DNA of 64,000 nt from Cyanobacteria bacterium SZAS LIN-3 (GTDB lineage Bacteria; Cyanobacteriota; Vampirovibrionia; Obscuribacterales; Obscuribacteraceae). The position numbers and the translations under genes were made by a program. This document shows, piece after piece, positions 17,655 to 26,941 of the stretch. The stretch covers positions 124,001 to 188,000 of the forward strand of contig JAFEAV010000002.1 in assembly GCA_018266215.1 (NCBI GenBank), given 5' to 3'. Under the pieces are notes generated by a model. It saw only the letters and a program-made list of their open reading frames with translations, made no database searches and was not told the origin of the DNA. The stretch's first letter is position 1. Each line of letters starts with the position of its first letter.

Positions 17655-20114
17655 TTATTCGGGGCGCAATACCAGCGGGTCGCTGAAGTCGCCTGCGGTT
17701 CGTCCGTCTGCCCCCAGTAAGCGAGCCCGGACCTCATAGTTGGCTCCGCTGCCGAGTGCTGGTAGCTTGAATTCTACGCGGCCCGCCGCATCCCTTGAGG
17801 AAACTGAAACTTTTCTGGTTTCTTGCAGGGCCTGGTTTTGATCCGCTTCCTTGAAATTTTCAAAAAAGGCATTGGGTTTGGATATTTGCAGCTCTACTTC
17901 TGTGGCCCCGGCGGCAGGCCCGGAGCCTGTCTCCGGAAGTTTAACGGCAAGAGTCGGCTGCGCGTCCGGCTTTATCGAGTAGACCCCAATTTGGCTGGCT
18001 TTGAGATTTTGCGAGCCTGCATGCAGTTGCAACTGCGGTGCGACGGCTGCAGCCGGTAATATTTTCAAATCCGATACGGCCAGCGAAGGCAATTGCGGCA
18101 GCTCTAAGAAGAGCCCGGGTATTGACTCCTGGGTATACCAGCGATAATTGGATGAGAGTTTGAGATAAACCGTCTGTTGCTTGCCCGGCACCGGCAGAAA
18201 GTCGCGGACCACCCGGGATTGTCCCAGCTTTTCCTGCTCTTGATCTTGTTTGTTCCAGGAACATGCAAGCGGCACCGGTCGTTCCGAGCCTGTGGGCATG
18301 CCGCTTTTGAGGCAGGTCAGTGTCACGGCCGCATAGTCTGCCTGGCCCGGAATAATATTTAAGTTGCGGAAATAGATGCCATCACCGGCGGTGCTGTGCT
18401 CGACCGCCGCCTGTGTGCCTTCTTGATTAATTGTGGCATGTCCGGCCGCGTGCAAGTAATAAGGCGGGGCCTGGGACATTAGGGCCACCGCGCTCGCCGT
18501 CCCCTTTTGCGCTGAGCTTTGAGCGGGCGTGTAACTGTTGAATTTGCGCTTTTCCGAGTCCCAGATGTAGACGGCTGTGCCGCCTGAGGCAGTGCTGTCT
18601 TGGAAGCGGCGGGCATTGATATAGTCTGAATTGCCGAAGATGATGGGATCGAAGGTGAGGAATCTATCCTCTACTTTTTCACGGGTGAAGGGCGGCTGCA
18701 GGAGGATTTTGAAAGTGGTGCCGTTGAGCACCATATGGGCTCCCCCGCGGCGCTTGGGGATGCCCAGAAGCACAGCCTCCGTTTTGAGATTTGCGGCCAG
18801 GGCGCGCGATTGTTCGGCAAATTCGCGCACCTCCTTGCCGGCGTGCACCCATTCAAGATTGAGACGGGCGGCAATCTTACCGTAGAGTGCGCTCAGGGCC
18901 AGCAGGGCAAAAATTGAGAGGGCGGCAAAGGCCGGACGGAAGCGGCGCTCGCTCGCGGTTTTTGCGCTGGCGCCGCCGGCGTGCGGAGCAAATAGCAGGA
19001 CCGGGAAGAAGGCGGCCAGCGGCATGGTGGCGAAGAAAACAAAGCGTGCCCCTTCCAGCTCGTAGCCCAGGCCCCAGAGTTTGTAGATCGGTGCCAGGGC
19101 CGTGGCCAGCCAGAGCGGCAGGAAAATCAGCCAGCGCAGGGGCGCCTGGAGGCTCCCCAGGCGTATGAGAGTGAGCGCCAGCAGGGTGACGAAGACGAGG
19201 GCCAGAGCCGTTTGCAGGGCGTGGTTTTCACCATAGATAGAATAGGCCAGGGGGAAAAAGAGGCGCCTGGCTGTGTCGGGATCCAGCCAGTGGCTGAGGG
19301 CTCCAGCGGCCTGGGCGTCGCCTATACCCTGGGTGTAGCCGCCCAGAAGTGTGCCCAGGGCCATATAACGCAGGGCGAAATAAACGAAGGTGGAAATTAT
19401 AAGGGGCCGGCTCAGAAGCCAGGCTTTTTTCGGGGCCAGGGCCGGGTGGCCCCAGAGCAGCGCTATAGCGAAGGCCAGGACGGGAGCGCCGATGGCCATT
19501 TCCTTGGTCCACATCGCCAGCCAGAATGCCATTACCGATAGTACCGTCAGTTTTTGTTTCTTACCCGGGTTTTTGGCGCTGCCTTTTTCGTCTTCCTTCA
19601 TGGCCAGGATGAACAAATTGAGACAGGTGAGGTAGAAGAAGGCACAGACTATATCTACGCGGCCCACCACCCAGCTGACGCTTTCGCAGTGCAGGGGGCT
19701 GAGGGCAAATATGAGTGCGCTAAAAAAGCCGGCCAGAGCGCTTCTTGTCCGGCACCAGTCGCTTGTGAGATTGCGCATCAATAAATAAAGATTGAGTGTG
19801 ACCGCAATATAGGAGAGCAGATTGGTCAGATAGTAGCCGAAGGGATTGGCTCCCCAGATAAGGCAATCGCTCAGCAGGCTGACCAGCAGCCAGGGGCGCC
19901 AGACACTCATGCTCGGTATCTGCATGTAGTTGCCGGTGAAGTTTGCCGCCAGCATACCCAGATCCCCGGCTGCTATGCGCGATACATAGGCGATTTCGCC
20001 GAAGTCGTCGGCGAGGAAGTACGTGCCCAGGGTGCGCGAAAAAGTCGCCGCCACAATAACCGCCAGCAGTGCCAGGTGCAGGTAGGGATTGAGAGCTAGC
20101 TTCTTGAGGGGCAT
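17655..20114 (-). CDS. GT-C-type membrane glycosyltransferase candidate
   Basis: The protein has 819 residues. After a first helix (12-31) comes the acidic loop YFLADDFGE (D36, D37, E40), the position of the catalytic Asp-Glu/Asp in GT-C enzymes. About ten more hydrophobic segments follow to residue 430, with HCESVSWVVGRVD in one external loop, reminiscent of O-mannosyl or tetratricopeptide-linked transferases of the PMT superfamily. The C-terminal 390 residues are soluble and appear beta-rich, ending in a possible FN3-like stretch (VELQISKPNAF to YEVRARLLGADG). It lies 24 bp downstream of the 920-residue GT-C gene, so the two are likely in one operon. Confidence 0.6.
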   Translation of the reverse strand: MPLKKLALNPYLHLALLAVIVAATFSRTLGTYFLADDFGEIAYVSRIAAGDLGMLAANFTGNYMQIPSMSVWRPWLLVSLLSDCLIWGANPFGYYLTNLLSYIAVTLNLYLLMRNLTSDWCRTRSALAGFFSALIFALSPLHCESVSWVVGRVDIVCAFFYLTCLNLFILAMKEDEKGSAKNPGKKQKLTVLSVMAFWLAMWTKEMAIGAPVLAFAIALLWGHPALAPKKAWLLSRPLIISTFVYFALRYMALGTLLGGYTQGIGDAQAAGALSHWLDPDTARRLFFPLAYSIYGENHALQTALALVFVTLLALTLIRLGSLQAPLRWLIFLPLWLATALAPIYKLWGLGYELEGARFVFFATMPLAAFFPVLLFAPHAGGASAKTASERRFRPAFAALSIFALLALSALYGKIAARLNLEWVHAGKEVREFAEQSRALAANLKTEAVLLGIPKRRGGAHMVLNGTTFKILLQPPFTREKVEDRFLTFDPIIFGNSDYINARRFQDSTASGGTAVYIWDSEKRKFNSYTPAQSSAQKGTASAVALMSQAPPYYLHAAGHATINQEGTQAAVEHSTAGDGIYFRNLNIIPGQADYAAVTLTCLKSGMPTGSERPVPLACSWNKQDQEQEKLGQSRVVRDFLPVPGKQQTVYLKLSSNYRWYTQESIPGLFLELPQLPSLAVSDLKILPAAAVAPQLQLHAGSQNLKASQIGVYSIKPDAQPTLAVKLPETGSGPAAGATEVELQISKPNAFFENFKEADQNQALQETRKVSVSSRDAAGRVEFKLPALGSGANYEVRARLLGADGRTAGDFSDPLVLRPE

Positions 20115-20138
20115 GGTTCCTTGATTTGTCTTTCTTAC

Positions 20139-22901
20139 CTAAAAAAGTTTGCCGTTGCCGAAGATAGGATGAGCACCGATGGCTCTGGCCGAGACCTCGA
20201 TACGGAAAGATCTGTCGGGGCAGTGGACGTGGGCTTTGAGCCGGCTGCCTTCGATTTTATTCAAGTCGCACAGAACGGCCACGTCCAGGTCGGCTGGGGT
20301 GGCCTTGAGGAAGGGCAGGGGCATTTTGATTTCGGTGCCATTTTTATCCAGCCAGCTCAGATACAGTGTCGGCTGCTGGCCTGCTGTGGCCTTTATATTG
20401 CCGTCAGGCGGCGGCGTTAAATGCACACCAATCAGGGTTTGGTTCTTGCTTGCTTGCAAATTTTCGGGGATATCCAGACTCACGTCTGTGGTGCCGCCGG
20501 CGGTGCAGGGCTGCAAATCCCCAGAGGGAGCGGCGGGTTTGAGGCTCAGGAGTCGCAGATTGAGGTCGAAACGCTCCAGATCTTCACTCTTGTCGTTGAA
20601 GACCATTTTCCATTTTGCCTTGCGCGCAGGCACCTTTTCGTCGTAGCGGCCGTCGCTCAGACCGCTGTCGTTTTCCACGCCGTAGAAGGCTTTTTCCCAT
20701 GAATAAATATCGCGGCTGGGAATGGTCGCTTCGTCTTTATTCAGAGCCGCCGAATAGAGTCTGGTGGACTCGGCGATTTTGTGTTTGAGGCTGACGTTAA
20801 GGCAGCCCCGGCGGCGGGCTTCCTCGATAAAAGCGGAGCTGAGGGGCAGGTAATACCACTGGCGCAGATCCAGATTGGTAATGCCTGTAGGCTGGCACAT
20901 GCAATCGTAAATGTACTGGCACTCTAGATAAGCGCGGATGCTTTTGCCGCTGCCCATTTGTTTTAGATAATGCCAGTCGTCCAGGGCGGAGATGGCCGGT
21001 ATCAGCGGACCTGTGAGCTTCTGGCCGTTTATTGTCAGCTCCAGATCGCGGTTCAAAATGGTGGCACTGTCGCAATCTAAAAGCAGATAATTTTCGTCGC
21101 TGTTGCTTAACGAGCCGGCCGCAAGAGGGATTGTGCCCGAGAGCGTTTCTCCGGCTCTTTCCAGAGTCATGATGCCTTCCCCCGGCCGACCGTTGGCGCG
21201 CTGGGGAATGGCCAGTAAAGGCAGCACCAGTACCGCCAGTGCTACCGTCAGGCCGCGGGCGATTTTTTTGTGGCCCTGCAAAAGTGCGATCGACATGTAC
21301 AGGGCACCGAAAAATCCCAGACCAAAGCCGACGCTGATAATGCCCTTGCTGACCAGGTCCTGGCCCTGGACAAAGAAGAAATTGGCGGTCGGCTCCTGGC
21401 CAAAAACAAAGGCGTCTTTGAGATCATCGCGCAGGTAGAAGAATAAACAGAGGGCGAAGACGACCATGGCTTTGGGGGCGGCGGCCAGTTTTTCGGTCCT
21501 CAATATTTGCATGACGGCGGTCAGTCCGGCCGCGGCGAAGATAATGAGAAAGGGCATGGCCGTGAGGTTGTAGCGCGGTACGGTGATGAAGGCCAGGTAG
21601 GGAAGATTGAGGCCAAAGGCCAGAAGCAGGGTCAGGCGTCCCCAGATTTTCCTGGTTTCTTCCTGTCCGTACTCAAGACCGGGCGGTCGGACAAGTGTAG
21701 CCAGAAGCAGTCCGGCCAGTGCCAGGAGCAAGATGGCCTGATGCATGGCCACCTGCGATTTGTACGTCACCGGCCCGATCTCGGCCCGGAAGTCGTTCCA
21801 GGGTGCCTTCAGCAGGCGGGCCGGTTTGTCCATGGCCAGCTTGATGAAGCGCGAAGGACTCTTTTTGTACGCTTCTTTGATCAGGGTGAAGAAACTCTTC
21901 TGCTCTATGCCCCGGCCGTCCGGATAGGGATAGGAGAGAAAGCCCTGAATGGCTGTGTTGGTGCCGACGAAAAGATTGTAGTGCCCGACCCGGTCGACGG
22001 CCAGGGTGATTTTATTGAAGGCCGCTTTTTCAAAAACAAACCATGGGGCTAGCATCGTCAGCGTGCCGGCCAGGAGCATGGCCAGAGAGAGGAAGGCTGT
22101 GCGGAAGTCCTTTTGTTTGCCGCCGGAGCCGGTGAAGAGTCCCTGCAGAAAAACTATCGGGGCCGCCGCGGCGGTGAGCAGCACCATGGCCGAGCGGGTC
22201 AATTGCAGCACTACAAGGACCAGACCCAGTACGAAATTGTTGACGGTTCTTTTGCTGCCGGCAAAATAGCCGCGCACCAGCAGGAATACGGCCAGGCATT
22301 CGACAAAAGTGGCGAAGGTTTCGCTGTAAAGTCGGCCGCTGTTGACGATGAAACCTGGGTAGGCCGCCGCCATGAGACCGGCATAGAGAGCCGTGCGAGC
22401 ATTGAAGAGACGGCTGGTGATGAGACAGATTATGCCGGCGGTGAGGGCCGAGATGATGGACTGGGCAGCCAGGGCGGTGGCGCTGGAAGCTGGGTCGAAT
22501 TGCTGGCCGGTGCTGATTGTCGCCAGCAATAAAAAGACCGGCAGTCCCGGTCCGGTGATGACGAATTCTTTCAGGGTAGCGGACATCGGACCGGCGGCCT
22601 GGCCGGTGAGAATCTTGGAGAGGGCGTCGGTATAGCGCAGGTATTCGGAGGCGTCGGCGCTGGCGAAGGCATTGGGATGCCCGCCGCAAAAGTTGAAGAA
22701 GAGACGCAGTGCCAGCGCCAGGGCTACGGAGTAGCAAAAGGGCAGCAGTATCTTTTCGCCGCTGAGAACGTCTCCCGGGGCGTCCGGAGGCGCGACCGTT
22801 TCGCCTGCGGTGGTGCCGGCGGCGGTTGCGGTCTCGGCCGTACGATTAGTCTGTTCGTCCAGCAAGTTCGCCGTCCCTTTGTGCGACTTCTTTGCTCGCA
22901 A
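20139..22901 (-). CDS. GT-C-type membrane glycosyltransferase candidate with long C-terminal domain
   Basis: The 920-residue frame begins at a TTG and overlaps the upstream GT4 gene by 56 bp. No ATG lies nearby, so the exact start is uncertain. A polar 50-residue N-terminus precedes helix 1 (51-72), then SADASEYLRY with D83 and E86 in the first external loop. GRLYSETFATF later matches the same position as GRFYNEPLMVL in the protein at 3576-6119. About ten membrane helices end near residue 570. The remaining 350 residues form a soluble domain with cysteines (YIYDCMCQP) and a beta-rich pattern (LELTINGQKL) similar to the C-domain of the 3576-6119 protein. Donor is probably a polyprenyl-linked sugar; the acceptor is unknown. 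Confidence 0.6.
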   Translation of the reverse strand: MRAKKSHKGTANLLDEQTNRTAETATAAGTTAGETVAPPDAPGDVLSGEKILLPFCYSVALALALRLFFNFCGGHPNAFASADASEYLRYTDALSKILTGQAAGPMSATLKEFVITGPGLPVFLLLATISTGQQFDPASSATALAAQSIISALTAGIICLITSRLFNARTALYAGLMAAAYPGFIVNSGRLYSETFATFVECLAVFLLVRGYFAGSKRTVNNFVLGLVLVVLQLTRSAMVLLTAAAAPIVFLQGLFTGSGGKQKDFRTAFLSLAMLLAGTLTMLAPWFVFEKAAFNKITLAVDRVGHYNLFVGTNTAIQGFLSYPYPDGRGIEQKSFFTLIKEAYKKSPSRFIKLAMDKPARLLKAPWNDFRAEIGPVTYKSQVAMHQAILLLALAGLLLATLVRPPGLEYGQEETRKIWGRLTLLLAFGLNLPYLAFITVPRYNLTAMPFLIIFAAAGLTAVMQILRTEKLAAAPKAMVVFALCLFFYLRDDLKDAFVFGQEPTANFFFVQGQDLVSKGIISVGFGLGFFGALYMSIALLQGHKKIARGLTVALAVLVLPLLAIPQRANGRPGEGIMTLERAGETLSGTIPLAAGSLSNSDENYLLLDCDSATILNRDLELTINGQKLTGPLIPAISALDDWHYLKQMGSGKSIRAYLECQYIYDCMCQPTGITNLDLRQWYYLPLSSAFIEEARRRGCLNVSLKHKIAESTRLYSAALNKDEATIPSRDIYSWEKAFYGVENDSGLSDGRYDEKVPARKAKWKMVFNDKSEDLERFDLNLRLLSLKPAAPSGDLQPCTAGGTTDVSLDIPENLQASKNQTLIGVHLTPPPDGNIKATAGQQPTLYLSWLDKNGTEIKMPLPFLKATPADLDVAVLCDLNKIEGSRLKAHVHCPDRSFRIEVSARAIGAHPIFGNGKLF

Positions 22902-24384
22902 TGGCCAGTTCGAGCTTTTTGAGATAGGCCGGCATGCGCTCTTCTCTGGTGCCGACGATTTTGTAGGGCGCTTTGGCTATCTTGAGCAGAGTCTTGCCGG
23001 CAAAAAGTCGTGGTCGGGCTTTGAAGAAATGCCACCAGTGACTGAAGCGGAAGCGAATGGAGCGCTGATAGAGCAGGTCGTAGATGGCCTTGTCCAGGCT
23101 GTCCAGGTAGGTGCAGGCGTCTTCGGTGGCGCGGCGGAAGTCGTGCCTGTAGAGCGATCTTTTGTGCGTACCGATGAAGTGTCTTGCCGCCTGCTCGTAG
23201 AGGGCAACGGTCTGGGCTGCGATGGCCTTGCGGTCAAAACATTCCACGGCGCGCTTCCTGGCGCCCTGTGACAGGCGCAGTCTTTCGCCTTCGTTGGTGA
23301 GCAGGCTGAGCAGGGCCGAGGCAATCGCTTCGCTGTCCCTGGGCTCGATGATCAGGCCCGATTCTCCGTGCGCTACATATTCTTTGGTGCCGCCGCCCGA
23401 GGTGCCTATCACCGGTCGGCCGCAGGACATGGCTTCCAGGGCGGTATAGGGTGAGTTGTCGTAGACCGAAGGTACAATTGAGATGTCTGCGCTGCGATAA
23501 TACTTGGGCAGGTCAGCGAGGGCGATGCGGTCGATGAAGGTGACATAGCCTTCCGAACCGGAACGTTTGAGGCTGTCTTTCAATTGAGCGAGGACGGAGG
23601 TGCCACCATGAGCGGTGGCGGTGTCGTCGCCGATGATGACAAACTCGACGTTTTTAAACTGGCTTGTCACCCTGGGAATGGCTTCAACCAGATAAGTAAT
23701 GCCCTTGCGTTCTTCCAGGCGGCCGACAAAGACTACGCGCAGTTTGTCGGTGGGCGGCAGGGCTTTGTCTCCCTCCGGGCAAAAGACGCTGGTATCAAGT
23801 GGATTCTGGACAATCTCAATACTTTCGAGCGGCACATTGAGATCGCCGGCAACAAACTCGGCCAGATCCTTGCTCGGTGAGGTGAGGACATCGGCTTGCA
23901 GCATGGCGATGCGCTCGATCATGGCGACATTCTGGTGGTCAAAGGATGCGGAGACGTTGTGCAACTTCTCCGCGATAAATTTTGAGTGCGGTGTGTAGAG
24001 CCTTATCACAAGCGGCGCCACGCGGGTGATAGCGGGCATAATGCCTTCCGCCAGGAGCTCCGGCGTATCGACGACATCAAAGGGCTTCTGGTCGTGCAGC
24101 TGGGCAAATTTGTGCCAGAGGGCAGTGGAAGCTGTGATCAGATACTTGCTGTAAGGCATGAAGCAGTCGACCGTGGCCAGCTTCGATTTGAAAGCGAAAG
24201 GCAAAACCCGGTGCACGGGTACACCGTCATCATCCAGGGTGCGGGCTGTTTCCTTGGCCAGGCAGACAACTTCCACGTCGTGGCCCAGAGCTTTCAGACC
24301 CATGGCCAGATGCCTGGTGAAGGTGGCTATGCCGCCGAAGCCGGTCTCTGGTGGATATTCGCGTGATATCAAACAAATGCGCAT
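22846..24384 (-). CDS. Family 4 glycosyltransferase (GT-B)
   Basis: This 512-residue glycosyltransferase opens with ISREYPPETGFGGIATF, the acceptor-side glycine-rich loop of GT4 enzymes. The donor domain shows VVFVGRLEERKGI, then SIVPSVYDNSPYTALEAMSCGRPVIG with the EX7E-type Glu, and GGTKEYV. An extra C-terminal tail of about 110 residues after the GT domain is basic and helical (for example RFRFSHWWHFFKARPR) and may bind membranes. It starts with ATG and is the first gene of a leftward operon with two GT-C genes. It is divergent from another GT4 gene at 24465. Sugar specificity cannot be read from sequence. Confidence 0.88.
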   Translation of the reverse strand: MRICLISREYPPETGFGGIATFTRHLAMGLKALGHDVEVVCLAKETARTLDDDGVPVHRVLPFAFKSKLATVDCFMPYSKYLITASTALWHKFAQLHDQKPFDVVDTPELLAEGIMPAITRVAPLVIRLYTPHSKFIAEKLHNVSASFDHQNVAMIERIAMLQADVLTSPSKDLAEFVAGDLNVPLESIEIVQNPLDTSVFCPEGDKALPPTDKLRVVFVGRLEERKGITYLVEAIPRVTSQFKNVEFVIIGDDTATAHGGTSVLAQLKDSLKRSGSEGYVTFIDRIALADLPKYYRSADISIVPSVYDNSPYTALEAMSCGRPVIGTSGGGTKEYVAHGESGLIIEPRDSEAIASALLSLLTNEGERLRLSQGARKRAVECFDRKAIAAQTVALYEQAARHFIGTHKRSLYRHDFRRATEDACTYLDSLDKAIYDLLYQRSIRFRFSHWWHFFKARPRLFAGKTLLKIAKAPYKIVGTREERMPAYLKKLELAIASKEVAQRDGELAGRTD

Positions 24385-24464
24385 AGGCGACTATTTTATC
24401 GGTTTCTTTCTGTCTTATTCTCTAATTACTGGTAACATAGCCACTTCTTGTATAGTTTGTCGTG

Positions 24465-25922
24465 ATGAGAAGAGTTTTACTTACCGCCCACAAGTTTTTC
24501 CCCCAGCACCGAGCGGGTACCGAGGTGCTGACGCTCAAGATTGCCCAGGAGTTGAAAGCACGCGGTTCGGCGGTCAAGATCATCGCCGCCAATCCACCGG
24601 ATCTGGATGCCCGGCGCAAGTTTGACGCCGACTCGCCGCCGCCGCCGGAAGAGCATGTTTCGGACTATGAATACGAAGGTCTGCCGGTTCATATCGTTGA
24701 GGAAGCCATTCGACTCAAGGATTATGAATTTAGTTTCGAGTATTACCACCCGCATATGAAGCGCCATTTCCTGGGCCTTCTGGATGATTTCCAGCCGGAT
24801 ATAGTCCTGGTCGTGCACGCTCAGAATCTCTCCGCTTCCATTGTTGAGGCCTGCCGTGAGCGCGGCGTGCCGGTGGTTTTTTACGCCACTGATTTCTGGT
24901 TTGTCTGTCCTGTGGTGCAGCTTACCCGTCCGGATGGGGAGGTCTGTCGCGGTCCGGGACCGGGTGCGCTCAAGTGTCTGACCTGTTATACACCCAAGCT
25001 TTTTGCCCCGGCCGAAGAGTTTAACCAGGCCCTGAGCAAGAAGTACGACTTTGTGGCCAAGACTCTTTCCGGTCTGCCCGGCCCTGTTCGGGGTCTGGCC
25101 GAGGGCGGACTTTACGGCGCCTACAGCGCTTCCAAGACGCCGGCGGCCGCGCTGGCTACCGTCAACCGCGCTTCAGTCTTGAGAGATTTCGCTAATAAGT
25201 TTGATCGCATTCTGGTGCCGACAAAGTTGATGCGCGACATCTTTGTCGAGAACGGCATCGAAGAGCGGCTCATCGAGCTCGTTCACTATGGTATCGATAC
25301 TTCCAAGCTCGTAGGCCACCAGAGCAAATCCCCCAGCGACATTTTGCGCATCGGCTATATCGGTACTTTTTATGAGCACAAGGGCGTCGATCTTCTCATT
25401 AACGCCTTTCTTGCCCTGCCGGACAATGAGCGCAAACGAGCCAGTCTCAAGCTCTACGGTGACACCAATCAATTTCCCGAATACTCAAATAAGCTTAAGC
25501 AGCTGGTAATCACCGCCGGGCAGAGGGGACGAGATGTGACTTTTGAAGGCACTTTCCCCAATGATCGTCTGGGCCAGATCTTGAGCGATATCGATGTCCT
25601 GGTGGTGCCCTCGCGCTGGTATGAGAACACCCCTCTGGTGATGCAATCGGCTCTGGCTACTAAGACTCCGCTTATCGTCACCGATCTGGGAGGCATGTCC
25701 GAGCTTGTCAAACACGGCCATAACGGATTATTGTTCAAACTTAATGATTACCGCTCTCTGGCCGCCCAACTCCTTGCCCTGCTCAAAGAACCGGCTCTGC
25801 TGGGCAAATTAACCGGCAACATAAAAGATGAAAGAACGGTGCCTGAAATGGTGAATGATATAGAATCTGTCTTTGATAAAGTGTTGGCATCACGAACCAC
25901 GGCTAGCGTAAAGGGCTCATGA
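24465..25922 (+). CDS. Family 4 glycosyltransferase (GT-B)
   Basis: The protein is 485 residues from the ATG at 24465; a GTG directly before it is an alternative start. LLTAHKFFPQHRAGTEVLT is the GT4 N-terminal loop. An inserted region with CRGPGPGALKCLTCYTP (three cysteines) lies around residues 165-180. The donor domain has IGYIGTFYEHKGVDLL and VVPSRWYENTPLVMQSALATK, where the second Glu of the usual EX7E motif is Gln. The stop overlaps the ATG of the next gene (ATGA), so it is coupled to the SDR epimerase. Its partner enzymes suggest it uses a sugar that the epimerase makes. Confidence 0.87.
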   Translation: MRRVLLTAHKFFPQHRAGTEVLTLKIAQELKARGSAVKIIAANPPDLDARRKFDADSPPPPEEHVSDYEYEGLPVHIVEEAIRLKDYEFSFEYYHPHMKRHFLGLLDDFQPDIVLVVHAQNLSASIVEACRERGVPVVFYATDFWFVCPVVQLTRPDGEVCRGPGPGALKCLTCYTPKLFAPAEEFNQALSKKYDFVAKTLSGLPGPVRGLAEGGLYGAYSASKTPAAALATVNRASVLRDFANKFDRILVPTKLMRDIFVENGIEERLIELVHYGIDTSKLVGHQSKSPSDILRIGYIGTFYEHKGVDLLINAFLALPDNERKRASLKLYGDTNQFPEYSNKLKQLVITAGQRGRDVTFEGTFPNDRLGQILSDIDVLVVPSRWYENTPLVMQSALATKTPLIVTDLGGMSELVKHGHNGLLFKLNDYRSLAAQLLALLKEPALLGKLTGNIKDERTVPEMVNDIESVFDKVLASRTTASVKGS

Positions 25923-26854
25923 AAGCTTTAGTCATCGGCGGTAATGGATTTATTGGCAGCAACCTGGTTGATCTTCTTTTGAAGAATAACCATCAGGTGC
26001 GCATCTTTGATCGTTACCCAAATAGATTCCGGGCGCCTCTTCAGGGCGTCGATTATGTAGTCGGCGAGTTCAGCAATCACGGCGAGATTGCCGAGGCTGT
26101 AGCGGGTATGGACTGGGTCTTCCATCTGGCCTGCACAACTCTGCCCCAGACCTCCAACGACGATCCCGTCTATGACATACATTCAAACATCGGCGGCACG
26201 GTGCAGCTTTTGCAAGAGTGTGTCAAGAATAAGATCAAGAAGGTCGTTTTCATCTCCTCGGGCGGCACCATATACGGTGTGCCTCAAACGGCTCCGATCA
26301 CCGAAGACCATCCGACCGAGCCTATTTGCTCGTACGGCATCACCAAGCTGGCGATTGAGAAATATCTGCATCTCTTCCACTGGTTGCACGGTCTCGAGTA
26401 TGTCTGCGCCAGACTTTCCAATCCCTACGGTGAATTGCAAAATCCCGACGCCAAACAAGGTGCCGTCGGTGTTTTCCTCGGTCAGATAGCGCGGCACCAG
26501 CCCATTACCATCTGGGGCGACGGCAATGTCGTGCGCGACTATATATACATCGGCGATACTGTTAAAGCTCTCTTATGCGCCGCCGAATATGATCCCGAAA
26601 AGGTAAAGGGCCCGCGGGTCTTTAACGTCGGCTTTGGTCAGGGTCATTCATTGAATGAGCTGGTGGCCGCCATAAAAGAAGTAGTGGGTCCCCAGGTGGA
26701 AGTGCGATACACCGAAGCGCGTCCCGTTGATGTACCGGTAAATGTGCTGGATATAAGCCGGGCCAGGCAATATTTGAACTGGCAGCCGGAAGTTACTCTC
26801 AAGGACGGCATCGGCAAAAGTTGGGACTGGATTAATTCTCTCCAACTTAAGTAA
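25919..26854 (+). CDS. NAD-dependent epimerase/dehydratase (extended SDR)
   Basis: This 311-residue enzyme has GGNGFIGSNL at the N-terminus for NAD binding, VVFISSGGTIYG with the catalytic Ser/Thr, and YGITK giving the Tyr-x3-Lys pair. RLSNPYGE and VRDYIYIGD are typical of UDP-glucose 4-epimerases and relatives. It probably interconverts a UDP-hexose for the glycosyltransferases around it. It starts with an ATG overlapping the previous stop by 4 bp. Epimerase versus dehydratase cannot be decided: the extended SDR dehydratases usually carry a DE pair where this protein has SG. Confidence 0.85.
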   Translation: MKALVIGGNGFIGSNLVDLLLKNNHQVRIFDRYPNRFRAPLQGVDYVVGEFSNHGEIAEAVAGMDWVFHLACTTLPQTSNDDPVYDIHSNIGGTVQLLQECVKNKIKKVVFISSGGTIYGVPQTAPITEDHPTEPICSYGITKLAIEKYLHLFHWLHGLEYVCARLSNPYGELQNPDAKQGAVGVFLGQIARHQPITIWGDGNVVRDYIYIGDTVKALLCAAEYDPEKVKGPRVFNVGFGQGHSLNELVAAIKEVVGPQVEVRYTEARPVDVPVNVLDISRARQYLNWQPEVTLKDGIGKSWDWINSLQLK

Positions 26855-26941
26855 GTGCACTAAATTAGAATTGCCAAGTTGACCTGCATCCCTCAAGTGT
26901 AGGACAATTTGAGACTTGATAAGTGATAAAAGGCTTTTCTA

